Shown here: positions 29,919 to 39,224 of the stretch, one piece after another
Position numbering within the stretch: the stretch's first letter is position 1
Layout of the letters: each line of letters starts with the position of its first letter
NCBI GenBank assembly: GCA_930989465.1
Contig: CAKNLX010000003.1
Location: 1 to 52,518, forward strand
From: an uncultured Lactobacillus sp.
GTDB taxonomy: Bacteria > Bacillota > Bacilli > Lactobacillales > Lactobacillaceae
Reading direction: 5' to 3'
DNA: 52,518 bases
Position numbers and translations under genes: made by a program
The notes under the pieces: model-generated
What the model was told of the DNA's origin: nothing
The model's input: only the letters and a program-made list of their open reading frames with translations
Databases searched by the model: none

Positions 29919-30350
29919 TTATAGTTCAATGTCGTCCAAATTTTCAGCAATATCATCATAGTCTTCGTTAGCTTCTTCCTCAAAGCTATCCCAACGTTCC
30001 TTAGCCCAGATTTCAATTCGGTCAGAAACTCCTACAATGACACATTCTTTAGTAAGTCCAGCATGAGCTTTTAATGTCGATGTAAAATTGACACGCCCCT
30101 GCTTATCGAACTCACTTTCCATCGCACCAGAGTAGAATAAACGCATAAATTTACGCGTATTCCTCTTAGTCAACGGAAGTTTTGCTAATTTGGCTTCTAT
30201 CTTTTGCCATTCTTCCATCGAATAGCCAAAAATACAGCCTTCCATTCCTCGAGTAAATACCATTTTATTTCCAATTTGATTGCGAAGTTTCGCTGGTATA
30301 ATTAGGCGACCCTTGCTATCAAGATTGTGGTGATATTCACCCATGAACAT
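29919..30350 (-). CDS. mraZ: MraZ, dcw-cluster transcriptional regulator
   Basis: Double SpoVT/AbrB-fold DNA-binding protein that represses or tunes its own dcw operon. MFMGEYHHNLDSKGRLIIPAKLR is the start of the first repeat, split here as MGEYHHNLDSKGR and LIIPAKLRNQ. The second repeat carries EFDKQGRVNF. 143 aa, normal. The SD AGGGGG lies 7 nt before the first ATG. A set of GTGG repeats that resemble MraZ boxes lies 15-55 nt upstream. Confidence 0.96.
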   Translation of the reverse strand: MFMGEYHHNLDSKGRLIIPAKLRNQIGNKMVFTRGMEGCIFGYSMEEWQKIEAKLAKLPLTKRNTRKFMRLFYSGAMESEFDKQGRVNFTSTLKAHAGLTKECVIVGVSDRIEIWAKERWDSFEEEANEDYDDIAENLDDIEL

Positions 30351-30364
30351 GGTCTAGCCCCCTT

Positions 30365-30403
30365 CCACTAAATAATTTACCACAATTCACCACTCTCTAC
30401 CAC
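30365..30403 (-). promoter_or_regulatory. MraZ-box repeats and likely dcw promoter
   Basis: On the minus strand four GTGG motifs lie at 30400-30403, 30390-30393, 30380-30383 and 30365-30368: three at exactly 10-nt spacing, the fourth 15 nt on. This matches the periodic TGGG/GTGG direct repeats bound by MraZ in other bacteria. The third repeat overlaps TGGTAAATT, a plausible extended -10. The repeat pattern is seen; binding and start site are inferred. Confidence 0.7.
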
Positions 30404-30468
30404 AAACTCTGGAAAAAAATACATATTTTTATGCTTATTTATCTTTTTATTTTATAAAATTTAAAAAA

Positions 30469-30494
30469 GCTGCAAAATATTATAATTTTGCGGC
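30469..30494 (-). terminator. terminator of the DUF3397 gene
   Basis: Stem GCTGCAAAAT / ATTTTGCGGC with one G-U pair and a 6-nt loop; on the minus strand followed by TTTTTTAAATTTT. It separates DUF3397 from the dcw promoter. The rest of the 193-nt gap is AT-rich with the MraZ boxes. Confidence 0.8.
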
Positions 30495-30543
30495 TTTTGC
30501 ATATACAAATAATTTTTACTTTATTAAAAAATTAGTAACTAAA

Positions 30544-30876
30544 TTAATAAGCAAACATTAAAATTAATGAACCAAGATACCAAAAACAACTGCAAGCAGC
30601 TAAATAATCCCATAACTTGCGAATCGTTTTACCTAATGAAATATTTTTATTTTTAATTGCATCGTTTAAAGACACAATAACAACTAAGATAAAATAAAAT
30701 AAAAATCCATATGGTAAAAAAGAAGGCAAGTTAGCATGTGTAGTGGCTAAATTGCATGCGGCAAACAAGAAAAAAGGCAAAACATCATAGCCTCTAAACT
30801 GAGCATGTGGGAAAATTTTATTAATTAAAAAAGCTGCTACCAAACCGATAACTGGTATTAAGAAAATAAAAAGCAT
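30544..30876 (-). CDS. DUF3397 membrane protein
   Basis: 110 aa with three or four hydrophobic helices (about residues 1-18, 30-45, 55-72 and 90-108) and little soluble mass. I recognise it as the DUF3397 family, which sits upstream of mraZ in lactobacilli; function unknown. GGAGG lies 6-8 nt before the ATG. It has its own terminator and is divergent from the plus-strand microprotein gene. Confidence 0.75.
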   Translation of the reverse strand: MLFIFLIPVIGLVAAFLINKIFPHAQFRGYDVLPFFLFAACNLATTHANLPSFLPYGFLFYFILVVIVSLNDAIKNKNISLGKTIRKLWDYLAACSCFWYLGSLILMFAY

Positions 30877-30916
30877 AAAAGATCCTCCATCCTTTTTATT
30901 CTAAACTACAATTCAT

Positions 30917-30945
30917 TTGAAAAAAACTATTAATAAGCATAAAAT
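30917..30945 (+). promoter_or_regulatory. promoter of the DUF4044 microprotein
   Basis: -35 TTGAAA (30917-30922), 17-nt spacer, -10 TAAAAT (30940-30945). Near consensus, 25 nt upstream of the ATG. Confidence 0.8.
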
Positions 30946-30969
30946 ATTGTTCAAGTAGGAGGGCTTTTT

Positions 30970-31104
30970 ATGGCACGAAAAAAGAAGAAGAAATCTGGTT
31001 TTCAAAAATTGACAATTGTAATGGCTTGGTTAATGGCAGTTATTACATTAGCCGCAGTTGTTGCTGGTGCTGTCGGTGCAATGGCCGGAGCAGGAATGTT
31101 TTAA
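30970..31104 (+). CDS. 44-aa membrane microprotein (DUF4044-like)
   Basis: MARKKKKKSGFQKL opens with six basic residues. A single hydrophobic helix follows (MAWLMAVITLAAVVAGAVG), then AMAGAGMF with small-residue spacing suited to helix packing. A perfect AGGAGG lies 7 nt before the ATG, a near-consensus promoter sits upstream, and a strong terminator overlaps the stop, so this is a real, well-expressed gene. I recognise it as the DUF4044 family of small lactobacillar proteins; function unknown. It is the only plus-strand gene between 5.7 and 49 kb, convergent with mreD. Confidence 0.85.
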   Translation: MARKKKKKSGFQKLTIVMAWLMAVITLAAVVAGAVGAMAGAGMF

Positions 31105-31139
31105 AAAAGAGACGAGAAAAATTTTTCTCGTCTCTTTTT
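31104..31139. terminator. bidirectional terminator between the microprotein gene and mreD
   Basis: A perfect 18-bp inverted repeat (AAAAAGAGACGAGAAAAA and its complement). Poly-A and poly-T flanks serve both converging transcripts. Confidence 0.9.
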
Positions 31140-31143
31140 ATTT

Positions 31144-31683
31144 TTATACACGATAAGCATTTAAATCAATTAAGAACGGATAATCTTGTGCTAGGTTACC
31201 CCAAATCCAGTATAAACAAACGAAGAATCCTGCCGTCCATCCTTGATTCACTAATAGACTCATTAATAAGCCATGAATCGACGTCGTAGCTATTCCTATC
31301 ATGTTAAAGATCAGCCAACTATATGCTACAAAAATTGTCGTTCCTAATAAAACTACAATTAGTCTTGCCCAAAATATTTCTGGTAAAAAGCGAGCAATTT
31401 TTTGACAAATCCAACAGCTGAGGGGTAAGAAAACTGCATAAACTCCAATAAGGCCATAAAAGTAAATGTCAGCAACTATTCCCGTGCCTAAGGCCAGCCA
31501 AATTTCATTTTCATTGGTGTCATCAAAAAGTCCAATCAGCATTACACTAATCGGTAAAATTAGACTAGCGGCACCAAAACTTCCATAATCCATAAATTGA
31601 TGCAAATAAAATGAACAAACACCATCTACAACAATGGCAACAAAAAGTCCAATTGCTAAAACCCATTTACGAAAAATAGACAT
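31144..31683 (-). CDS. mreD: rod-shape protein MreD
   Basis: Polytopic membrane protein of the elongasome that works with MreC and MreB. 179 aa with five predicted transmembrane helices; the core includes PISVMLIGLFDDTNENEIWL and the intramembrane FYGLIGVYAVF. It overlaps the mreC stop by one base. Sequence conservation is weak in this family, but order mreB-mreC-mreD makes the call secure. Confidence 0.92.
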   Translation of the reverse strand: MSIFRKWVLAIGLFVAIVVDGVCSFYLHQFMDYGSFGAASLILPISVMLIGLFDDTNENEIWLALGTGIVADIYFYGLIGVYAVFLPLSCWICQKIARFLPEIFWARLIVVLLGTTIFVAYSWLIFNMIGIATTSIHGLLMSLLVNQGWTAGFFVCLYWIWGNLAQDYPFLIDLNAYRV

Positions 31684-32534
31684 TAGTTAGCCACCTGTCT
31701 TTCAATAACTGTAACAACTGACGGATCGCTAATATCACCTGCTGGTTTAATTCTAATTTGATCAGATAAACCAAATGAATCACGGGTAGTCTGAGTAACA
31801 GTACCAATTAAAAGTCCTTTAGGCGAATTACCACCCATACCACTCGTGTAAACTCTAGTGCCGGCCTTTAACTTGCGGCCATCAACTACTTGAGTAAAGG
31901 CTAATTGGTTATTAGCTGTAACAGTAATGATCCCGTGAACGGTCTTGCCATTAGCAACATCTGCTTGAACAGAAAAACGGTTAGCCGATTCATCTGTAGT
32001 AGTGATCAATTCGACTTTTGAAGAAGCGGCATTAGCTTCAACAATTCGTCCAATAACTCCACCACCACACATTACAGCCATATTCTTCTTAATACCTGAA
32101 GAACTACCTTTATTAATTGTAAGTAGATCTGACCAGGTATCTGGAGCACGAGAAATAACTGAAGCATTGATCAAAGTATAACCACTTAAAGTATCTTTCA
32201 AATTCAATGCTGCTTTTAACTGCCGATTTTCTTTCTCTAAGCTGGCATTACGGACCTTAGTTTGACCTAAATTAGTAATTTGGCGCTTCAGATGGTTATT
32301 CTCATCTTGTGCATTTAAAATCTCATGTGCATTATTCAAACCACCAGAAATAAAACCTACCGGAACATCAATAATTCTAGATCCTAAGGCTACAATATCA
32401 TTTCCTAAGCTTTGAACAAGCAATGGAGCATTACGTTTATTACGTAAACTAACACTCCCACCTAAAACGGCAAAAATGACAATAATTACAATAAATGTTG
32501 ATAATAACTTTTTATTTTGTAGAAATTTTTTCAT
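31683..32534 (-). CDS. mreC: rod-shape protein MreC
   Basis: Bitopic elongasome scaffold. One N-terminal helix (LLSTFIVIIVIFAVLGGSV), a coiled coil (about residues 70-110) and a beta-rich extracellular domain with NKGSSSGIKKNMAVM and GGVIGRIVEA. 283 aa. It is separated from mreB by a short GC-rich hairpin that could lower its expression relative to MreB. Confidence 0.94.
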   Translation of the reverse strand: MKKFLQNKKLLSTFIVIIVIFAVLGGSVSLRNKRNAPLLVQSLGNDIVALGSRIIDVPVGFISGGLNNAHEILNAQDENNHLKRQITNLGQTKVRNASLEKENRQLKAALNLKDTLSGYTLINASVISRAPDTWSDLLTINKGSSSGIKKNMAVMCGGGVIGRIVEANAASSKVELITTTDESANRFSVQADVANGKTVHGIITVTANNQLAFTQVVDGRKLKAGTRVYTSGMGGNSPKGLLIGTVTQTTRDSFGLSDQIRIKPAGDISDPSVVTVIERQVAN

Positions 32535-32555
32535 TAAGAATTGATCCTAAAGAAA

Positions 32556-32574
32556 AACCGGCCATAGCCGGCTT
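32556..32574 (-). terminator. hairpin between mreB and mreC (partial terminator)
   Basis: GC-rich 5-bp stem CCGGC / GCCGG with a CATA loop; on the minus strand followed by TTTTTCTTT. Since mreC-mreD follow only 22 nt later with no obvious promoter, partial readthrough is likely. Confidence 0.65.
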
Positions 32575-32579
32575 TTTTA

Positions 32580-33584
32580 TTATTTGCGACTTCTACGCAT
32601 TACTTCAATATTCTTGAGTGATTCACCAGTACCAATTGCCACACAATCAAGTGGATCTTGTGCAATAAATACTGGAACCTTAGTTGCTTCAGAAATTACT
32701 TCTGGCAAGTTCTTAAGCAATGCACCACCACCGGTTAAAACGATACCGTGGTCGATAACATCGGCAGCAATTTCAGGAGAGGTTTGTTCTAAAGTTTCCT
32801 TAATTGCAACGATGATGTCTTGAACAACATCTTGAATAGCCTTAGCGATATCTTCAGCGTTGATATCAATTGACTTTGGCAAACCAGTAACCAAATCACG
32901 ACCACGAATATTCATAGCTTCAATTTCCTTAGCTTTTTCAATTGAAGCAGAACCTACTTGAATCTTAATATCTTCAGCAGTTCTTTCACCAATCAATAAG
33001 TTAAAGTTGGAGTGAATGTAATTAATAATTGCATTGTTAAACTTATCTCCAGCTTGACGAATTGAAGTTGATGAAACAATACCACCTAATGAAATAGTAG
33101 CAACATCAGTAGTACCACCACCGATATCAACAACCATTGAACCAGTAGGATCCATAACTGGAAGGCCTGCACCAATAGCTGCAGCAAATGGTTCTTCAAT
33201 CACGAAAGCTTCGCGAGCACCAGCTACTCTAGCTGCATCAATTACAGCACGCTTTTCAACTTCAGTAACACCTGAAGGAACACAAATCATTACTGAAGGC
33301 TTAGAATTGCCAACAGTCTTTTCCATAAAGTACTTAAGCATAGCAGCAGTAGTATCGTAATCAGCAATAACCCCATCCTTCATTGGACGGATAGCTACAA
33401 TACTACCTGGGGTTCTACCAATCATTTCCTTGGCTTCTGAACCAACTGCGATTACTTCACCTGTATGTGTATTCTTTGCTACTACAGAAGGTTCTCTTAA
33501 AACAATTCCTTTACCCTCCATGTAAACAAGTGTATTGGCTGTACCTAAATCGATACCAATATTCTTTGTACCTAATCCAAACAC
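32580..33584 (-). CDS. mreB: rod-shape-determining protein MreB
   Basis: Bacterial actin that guides lateral wall synthesis. [19 protein letters not shown] is the phosphate-1 loop, [18 protein letters not shown] the phosphate-2 loop, and [15 protein letters not shown] the adenosine motif. 334 aa. The start is GTG at 33584 behind AAGGAGAG. Its promoter is in the 95-nt gap to radC. Confidence 0.97.
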   Translation of the reverse strand: MFGLGTKNIGIDLGTANTLVYMEGKGIVLREPSVVAKNTHTGEVIAVGSEAKEMIGRTPGSIVAIRPMKDGVIADYDTTAAMLKYFMEKTVGNSKPSVMICVPSGVTEVEKRAVIDAARVAGAREAFVIEEPFAAAIGAGLPVMDPTGSMVVDIGGGTTDVATISLGGIVSSTSIRQAGDKFNNAIINYIHSNFNLLIGERTAEDIKIQVGSASIEKAKEIEAMNIRGRDLVTGLPKSIDINAEDIAKAIQDVVQDIIVAIKETLEQTSPEIAADVIDHGIVLTGGGALLKNLPEVISEATKVPVFIAQDPLDCVAIGTGESLKNIEVMRRSRK

Positions 33585-33626
33585 AAAAATCTCTCCTTAA
33601 TTGTTGCGGTCTCTAAATCTTGAATA

Positions 33627-33635
33627 ATTATAGCA
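33627..33635 (-). promoter_or_regulatory. extended -10 promoter of mreB
   Basis: Minus-strand TGCTATAAT is a perfect extended -10, about 45 nt upstream of the GTG start; the -35 region is not consensus. Confidence 0.65.
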
Positions 33636-33679
33636 TACTATAACTTTAAAGGTGATTTTCACGCAAATTTTAAAGAAGT

Positions 33680-34303
33680 TTAAAACAATTCTTTTTCACG
33701 CATGCTCAAATATTGTCCTTGTCCCACAATAAAATGGTCTAAAAGATCAATTTTCATCATTTTTGCCGCCCGATATAGATCTTTAGTTAATTCAAAGTCG
33801 TTGGAAGACGGCATTAATTTACCACTAGGATGATTATGAGCAATAAAAATCCCCGAACAGTCATAGATTACGGCCCAGCGAAAAATTTCTCGCGGATGTG
33901 CGACTGATTTATTTAACGTGCCTTGAAAAATCTTTTTCTCAGCTACAATTCGATTTCCATTATCGACATATAATGCCCAAAGCTCTTCTTGCTTGTGACC
34001 TACTAATTTATCAGCTAAATATGTCCCAACTTCAACACTTGAGGTTAAAACAGGTTTGCGTTTAGATGACGCCATTCGCAGGCGATCCATTACCTCTTCA
34101 GCCGTAATCGCCAAATTGCTGGGGCAACTTGAACCTGTTATGAATTGAACTATATCATCGAAGGAATTAAAATCTCTTTTTCTTAAAAAAGACTCTAACT
34201 CTTCAAAAGTTCTAATTCCTTTATCCTTGAACTGCTCAAATAACTTAGCTAGTAATTCTAGGTCTGTATTTACAAAGTAATGATTTGAGTTTATTTCTAT
34301 CAT
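33680..34303 (-). CDS. radC: RadC family JAB-domain protein
   Basis: 207 aa; a helix-hairpin-helix-like N-terminal region precedes an MPN/JAB domain with IAHNHPSG (His156, His158) and a downstream S..D, the JAMM zinc ligands. Once called a DNA repair protein; the true role is unsettled. I use ATG 34303 (MIEINSNH), 8 nt after GAAGGGAG; the upstream ATG at 34321 has no SD. It stands beside mreB, a common lactobacillar arrangement. Confidence 0.9.
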   Translation of the reverse strand: MIEINSNHYFVNTDLELLAKLFEQFKDKGIRTFEELESFLRKRDFNSFDDIVQFITGSSCPSNLAITAEEVMDRLRMASSKRKPVLTSSVEVGTYLADKLVGHKQEELWALYVDNGNRIVAEKKIFQGTLNKSVAHPREIFRWAVIYDCSGIFIAHNHPSGKLMPSSNDFELTKDLYRAAKMMKIDLLDHFIVGQGQYLSMREKELF

Positions 34304-34342
34304 AAAAATTTCTCCCTTCATTACTTAATACGCAAAAAAGAG

Positions 34343-35020
34343 CTAAATTTTTTTAAGAAAATCAAAAAAGTTTTGACAAATCATTATAGCATTCTGTTTG
34401 TCTTGGTCAGTCGGAGCCATTAGATCTGGCACCATTACACATTTTAAGCCTGCATTTTTCGCAGCTTGGACACCAGTTGATGAATCTTCAAAAACCAAAA
34501 TATTTTCTTTTGCTAGATTCATTTTTTTAGTAGCTGCTAAATAAATATCTGGTGCCGGTTTAGCTTTAATGTGTCCCTTTTGCACATCTAAATAACTTAA
34601 ATGAAAATCAAAATAATTTCTAATCCCTGTTGCCCACAAAAAGTGTTGCAACACATCTTCGTAGTTGCTTGAAGCAATTGCCATTTTCAAGCCACGATTT
34701 TTAAATTCATCTAATGCTTCTTGAACACCAGGACGTAACTTTAATTTTCCTTCATCGGTCCACTGCCAAACCAAATCATCGGTTCTTTTAATAAATCGGT
34801 CACGATCAGCATCAGTTTTGAAATATTTATGATAAAAATCCTGCATTTCTTTAACAGTTGCACCAGTTAACTTTAAATATGCATCCCTAGGCGTCCCAAG
34901 TTTTTCTTCTTCTGCAGCTTGGATATTAGCCTTCCAATACAATTCTTCAGAATTAACCAATAGACCATCCATATCAAAGATAATGCCTTGAATATCATCG
35001 TTTATCCCTTTAACCTGCAT
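34343..35020 (-). CDS. HAD-superfamily hydrolase, beta-phosphoglucomutase-like
   Basis: 225 aa. DMDGLLVNSEELYW is the catalytic motif I with both Asp residues, IASSNYEDVL motif II, KAKPAPDIYLAA motif III and VFEDSSTGVQAAKNAG motif IV, with a helical cap after motif I. This is the subfamily that holds beta-phosphoglucomutase and small sugar-phosphate phosphatases; substrate cannot be told. It overlaps folC by 11 nt, so the two are coupled. Confidence 0.88.
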   Translation of the reverse strand: MQVKGINDDIQGIIFDMDGLLVNSEELYWKANIQAAEEEKLGTPRDAYLKLTGATVKEMQDFYHKYFKTDADRDRFIKRTDDLVWQWTDEGKLKLRPGVQEALDEFKNRGLKMAIASSNYEDVLQHFLWATGIRNYFDFHLSYLDVQKGHIKAKPAPDIYLAATKKMNLAKENILVFEDSSTGVQAAKNAGLKCVMVPDLMAPTDQDKQNAIMICQNFFDFLKKI

Positions 35021-36284
35021 TGCCTTTTCCTTTCCAATTTAAAATTGCACTTACTAAATAAAACGATCCGGTCACCAGCAGAATATCGCTGGCATTCATC
35101 TTCTCTTTTAATTTAGCAAAGCCTTCCCGATAATCTCCTTCATAATTATATCGTCTTTGGACATCAATGGGAAAATCATTTTCTTTAGCAACACGAGGAT
35201 AATCTAATGTTGTTAATAACACTTGATCATCTTGGTTAAATAAATTAAAAACTTGCTCTAAGTCTTTATCTTTCATCATGGTCACTAAAGCATAAACATG
35301 GCTATGCCGTTTTTTTGCTTCGGCATGAATTACTTCCAGCAAATTGGACATTGCTTGAATATTATGAGCTCCATCCAAAATGATTAATGGTTCTTTTTGC
35401 AAAATATGATAACGTCCAGGAATCTGAGTTTGATCAATTGCAGCTGCTATCTCTTGATTATCTAGCTTCAATTTAAGAAGTAAAAAGGTCTTAACGGCTA
35501 CAGCAATATCATAGGCCTCTACCTGCGGACGAAAATCAAAAGAAATACTGTGTTTATCATCTGTATACTTCAACGCTCCATCTTGCGTTGTAATTGCAAA
35601 ATCATGCTTTAATCGGAAAAGTGGTGCATGCTCTATATCTGCCTTTTTCACCAAAATAAGCAGAACATCATCAGGAACATTCCCTAATACTACTGGACGA
35701 TTCTTCTTGATAATGCCACTCTTTTCTCGCGCAATATCTTGAATTGTCGGTCCAATAATCTTTTCATGATCTAATCCTACCGTAGTAATGATGCTTGCCT
35801 CTGGGACAATCACATTAGTTTTATCATGCTCGCCGCCAATTCCGACTTCAATCACGGCATAATCACAATGCTCTTGTTCAAAATAAACAAAGGCCATCGC
35901 AACTTCATACTCAAATGTAACTAACGAAAATTCTTTATCTTCTTGCTTAATTTCTTCAAAAGCAGCTTGAACCTTATTAGCTACATTAACTAAATCTTCA
36001 TCGCTTATATCTTGATTATTTAATTGAATTCGTTCATTAAATTGATAAACATAAGGTGAGACAAAAAGGCCAGTCTTTTGACCGGCCTTTTTTAATAGAT
36101 TTGCTAAGTAGTATGATGTTGAACCTTTACCGTTGGTCCCCGTAATATGGATCGTTTTTACCTGATCCTGCGGATTACCTAATTGCTGGAGCAACTTCTT
36201 GATAAAAGATAAATCATTCTTAGGATGCAAATGAGGCAATGAATACAAATAATGGATTACCTCTTCAGCATTGGTAAATTTCAA
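35010..36284 (-). CDS. folC: folylpolyglutamate synthase / dihydrofolate synthase
   Basis: Adds glutamate to folates with ATP; Mur-ligase-like fold. ITGTNGKGSTSYYLANLL is the P-loop (residues 48-55); TVGLDHEKIIGPTIQDIAREKSGIIK is the family signature, and IPGRYHILQ and LDGAHNIQAM follow. 424 aa. The start is TTG at 36284, immediately after the valS stop (TAATTG) behind GAAAGAG, so it depends on valS translation and the valS T-box. Confidence 0.94.
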   Translation of the reverse strand: MKFTNAEEVIHYLYSLPHLHPKNDLSFIKKLLQQLGNPQDQVKTIHITGTNGKGSTSYYLANLLKKAGQKTGLFVSPYVYQFNERIQLNNQDISDEDLVNVANKVQAAFEEIKQEDKEFSLVTFEYEVAMAFVYFEQEHCDYAVIEVGIGGEHDKTNVIVPEASIITTVGLDHEKIIGPTIQDIAREKSGIIKKNRPVVLGNVPDDVLLILVKKADIEHAPLFRLKHDFAITTQDGALKYTDDKHSISFDFRPQVEAYDIAVAVKTFLLLKLKLDNQEIAAAIDQTQIPGRYHILQKEPLIILDGAHNIQAMSNLLEVIHAEAKKRHSHVYALVTMMKDKDLEQVFNLFNQDDQVLLTTLDYPRVAKENDFPIDVQRRYNYEGDYREGFAKLKEKMNASDILLVTGSFYLVSAILNWKGKGNAG

Positions 36285-38924
36285 TTATTTACTCTCTTTC
36301 AAATCTTGAATTCGTTCACGAACACCAGCCAATTGGCTTTCGTAATCTGCTTTCTTTTCCTTTTCCTTGTTTACAACAGCTTCTGGAGCATGGTCAACAA
36401 AGCCCTTGTTTGCAAGCTTCTTTTCGGCACGTTGAACCTCGTCTTCAAGACGCTTTTCTTCTTTTTCCATCTTAGCCAATTCGTCATCAACGTTAACTAA
36501 TTCAGTTAATGGAACAAAGATTTGTGCACCTGGAATAACGGCAGTCTTAGCAAGTTTTGGAGCTTCGATTTCTGCAGCTACAGTTAATTCTTTTGGATGT
36601 AAGAAGTTCTCAACGTAGTCAGCATTTTCATCCAAAACATGCTTGTTAGCTTCATCATCTAATTGAATCATAATATCAATTTGGCTAGACATTGGAGCAT
36701 TAACTTCCATGCGAATGTTACGTACAGCCTTAATAATTTCAATTAAGAAGGCCATGTCACTATCTGCTTGCTTGTTTTCAAATTCTTTATGAGTAGTTGG
36801 GTATTCAGCTACCATAATTGACTTGCCTTCATGAGGCATTGAAAGCCAAAGCTTTTCAGTAACAAATGGCATAATTGGGTGCATCAAACGTAAGATTTGA
36901 TCGAGAATCCAAATCAAGTTTTCTTGCTTTCTTGCCTTTAATTCTTCATCGTCACCATTCAAAGCGACCTTAGAAATTTCGATGTACCAGTCACAGAAGT
37001 CATTCCAGATAAAGTTGTAAGCTTCACGGCCTGCTTCACCAAATTGATATTCATCAAATAAACGAGTTACTTCACTAACAGTGTGGTTCAAACGATCAAA
37101 GATCCATCTATCTGACAAGTCAAACTTGCTTACATCTGGCATGTGTGCAGGCTTAGCATCAGCAGGCAAGTTCATAATTACGAAACGGCTTGCGTTCCAA
37201 ATCTTATTAATGAAGTTCCAAGCTGCTGACAACTTCTTAGGATCATAACGAGTATCTTGACCAGGAGCAGTACCGTTAAGAAGGAACCAACGAAGAGCGT
37301 CAGCACCATACTTGTCTACTACGTCCATTGGGTCAACACCATTACCAAGTGACTTACTCATCTTGCGTCCTTGTTCGTCACGCATTAAACCGTGCAAAAC
37401 AACATCATTAAATGGACGCTTGCCAGTGAAGTGAAGACTTTGGAACATCATTCTTGATACCCAGAAGAAGATGATGTCGTAACCAGTTACTAACGCATTA
37501 GTTGGGAAGTAACGCTTGAAGTCTTCTGAATTAGTATCAGGCCAGCCAAGAGTTGAGAATGGCCATAATGCACTTGAGAACCAAGTATCAAGTACGTCTG
37601 GATCTTGCTCCCAGTTTTCGATATCCTTAGGAGCTTCTTCACCTACGTAAGTTTCACCAGTCTTCTTGTTGTACCAAGCTGGAATACGGTGACCCCACCA
37701 TAATTGACGTGAAATACACCAATCATGAACATCTTCCATCCAGTGGTCCAAAGTACCTTCGAAACGATCTGGAACAAAGTTTACCTTGCCATCAGTCTTT
37801 TGGTTTTCAAGAACCTTGTCAGCAAGTGGCTTCATCTTAACGAACCATTGCTTTGAAAGACGTGGTTCAACTTGAACGCCTGAACGTTCTGAGTGACCTA
37901 CTGAGTGAACGATTGGTTCAACCTTAATTAAGTAGCCTTCTTCTTTAAGATCCTTAACTAAAGCTTCACGACAGTCAAAACGATCCATGCCAGCGTACTT
38001 GCCGCATTCTTCATTCATAGTACCATCGTCGTTCATAACGTTGATTCTCTTCAAATTATGACGGTTACCTACTTGGAAGTCGTTAGGGTCATGGGCTGGA
38101 GTAATCTTAACTAAACCAGTACCGAATTCTGGATCTACGTGTTGGTCTTCGATAATTGGAATATGACGACCAACAAGTGGTAATACTAATTCCTTACCAA
38201 CGATATCTTTGTATCTTTCATCCCCTGGTGCAACCGCAACAGCAGTATCACCAAACATGGTTTCAGGACGAGTAGTAGCAATTTCTACATAGCCTGAGCC
38301 ATCTGCGAATGGATACTTAACATGGTAAAAGGCACCCTTGTCATCCTTGTGAATAACTTCGATATCACTCAAAGCAGTTTGAAGTGCTGGGTCCCAGTTG
38401 ATGATGTATTCACCACGGTAAATTAAACCTTCGTTGTAAAGTTGAACGAAAACCTTCTTAACGGCCTTTGAAAGACCTTTGTCCAAAGTAAATCTTTCTC
38501 TTGAGTAGTCAAGTGAAAGACCCATCTTAGCCCATTGGCCCTTGATAATTGCTGCATATTCATCTTTCCAGTCCCAAACTTGCTTAACGAACTTTTCACG
38601 GCCCATTTGGTGACGGTCTTTACCTTGCTTGCGAAGCTTAGCTTCAACCTTAGCTTGGGTAGCAATACCTGCATGGTCCATACCAGGAAGGTAAAGCGTG
38701 TCGTAGCCTTGCATACGCTTGAAACGAATTAAAGTATCTTGAATTGCAGTATCCCAGGCGTGGCCCAAGTGCAGCTTACCAGTTACATTTGGTGGTGGGA
38801 TAACAATTGAATATGGGTGAGCTTTTTTGTCACCAGATGGCTTGAATAAATCTTCATCAAGCCATTCTTGATATCTGCCTTTTTCAACCTCATTTGGGTT
38901 GTATTTAGGTGCTAAATCTGTCAT
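36285..38924 (-). CDS. valS: valyl-tRNA synthetase
   Basis: Class I synthetase charging tRNA-Val. [16 protein letters not shown] has the HIGH-type motif HLGH (residues 52-55); [12 protein letters not shown] is near residue 520; [10 protein letters not shown] marks the editing domain; the last ~70 residues form the C-terminal coiled coil. I set the start at ATG 38924 ([10 protein letters not shown]), 879 aa, behind GGAGGAAA; the longer frame to 38993 would run into the T-box. Confidence 0.97.
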   Translation of the reverse strand: MTDLAPKYNPNEVEKGRYQEWLDEDLFKPSGDKKAHPYSIVIPPPNVTGKLHLGHAWDTAIQDTLIRFKRMQGYDTLYLPGMDHAGIATQAKVEAKLRKQGKDRHQMGREKFVKQVWDWKDEYAAIIKGQWAKMGLSLDYSRERFTLDKGLSKAVKKVFVQLYNEGLIYRGEYIINWDPALQTALSDIEVIHKDDKGAFYHVKYPFADGSGYVEIATTRPETMFGDTAVAVAPGDERYKDIVGKELVLPLVGRHIPIIEDQHVDPEFGTGLVKITPAHDPNDFQVGNRHNLKRINVMNDDGTMNEECGKYAGMDRFDCREALVKDLKEEGYLIKVEPIVHSVGHSERSGVQVEPRLSKQWFVKMKPLADKVLENQKTDGKVNFVPDRFEGTLDHWMEDVHDWCISRQLWWGHRIPAWYNKKTGETYVGEEAPKDIENWEQDPDVLDTWFSSALWPFSTLGWPDTNSEDFKRYFPTNALVTGYDIIFFWVSRMMFQSLHFTGKRPFNDVVLHGLMRDEQGRKMSKSLGNGVDPMDVVDKYGADALRWFLLNGTAPGQDTRYDPKKLSAAWNFINKIWNASRFVIMNLPADAKPAHMPDVSKFDLSDRWIFDRLNHTVSEVTRLFDEYQFGEAGREAYNFIWNDFCDWYIEISKVALNGDDEELKARKQENLIWILDQILRLMHPIMPFVTEKLWLSMPHEGKSIMVAEYPTTHKEFENKQADSDMAFLIEIIKAVRNIRMEVNAPMSSQIDIMIQLDDEANKHVLDENADYVENFLHPKELTVAAEIEAPKLAKTAVIPGAQIFVPLTELVNVDDELAKMEKEEKRLEDEVQRAEKKLANKGFVDHAPEAVVNKEKEKKADYESQLAGVRERIQDLKESK

Positions 38925-38947
38925 TAAATATTTCCTCCAATAAAAAA

Positions 38948-39168
38948 GTCCTAGACAATATTGTCTAGGACGATTTACTAACCGCGGTACCACCTATGGT
39001 TAAGTACAAAAATGTACTTCTCTTATAAGCGATAACGGCGCTGAAGTGCCCGGATTAACCTACTTAATTTCAATTAATCAGCTAATCAAGCTACTAATCA
39101 ACTTCTGGCCTCTCAGCTGTTTGGCTTTTCTCTGTAAATAAAGTCGATCCCTCTTGATTCTTGCTTTG
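38948..39168 (-). promoter_or_regulatory. T-box leader of valS-folC
   Basis: Minus-strand tRNA-sensing leader. The T-box core AGGTGGTACCGCGG is at 38982-38995; the terminator is a perfect 24-nt palindrome (38948-38971) followed by TTTTTTA. Upstream, CAGAGAAAAGCC and a long stem I are visible. A GTA and a GTT triplet lie in AGTAGGTTAA (near 39060); either would fit Val. Uncharged tRNA-Val should release valS, folC and the HAD gene. Confidence 0.9.
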
Positions 39169-39174
39169 GTTACG

Positions 39175-39183
39175 ATTATAACA
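39175..39183 (-). promoter_or_regulatory. extended -10 promoter of the valS leader
   Basis: Minus-strand TGTTATAAT, a perfect extended -10, just upstream of the T-box stem I; the -35 region is a weak TTTTTT at 17 nt. Confidence 0.65.
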
Positions 39184-39224
39184 TGAATTTATTTTAGAAA
39201 AAAGAGATAGATGTATTGTATTCA

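Noticed and set aside
29915-30016. Longer RsmH overlapping mraZ
   Set aside because: The extension lies in another frame of mraZ and the conserved RsmH N-terminus starts at 29914.
38925-38993. N-terminal extension of valyl-tRNA synthetase
   Set aside because: It translates the T-box terminator and core; the GGAGGAAA SD supports ATG 38924.
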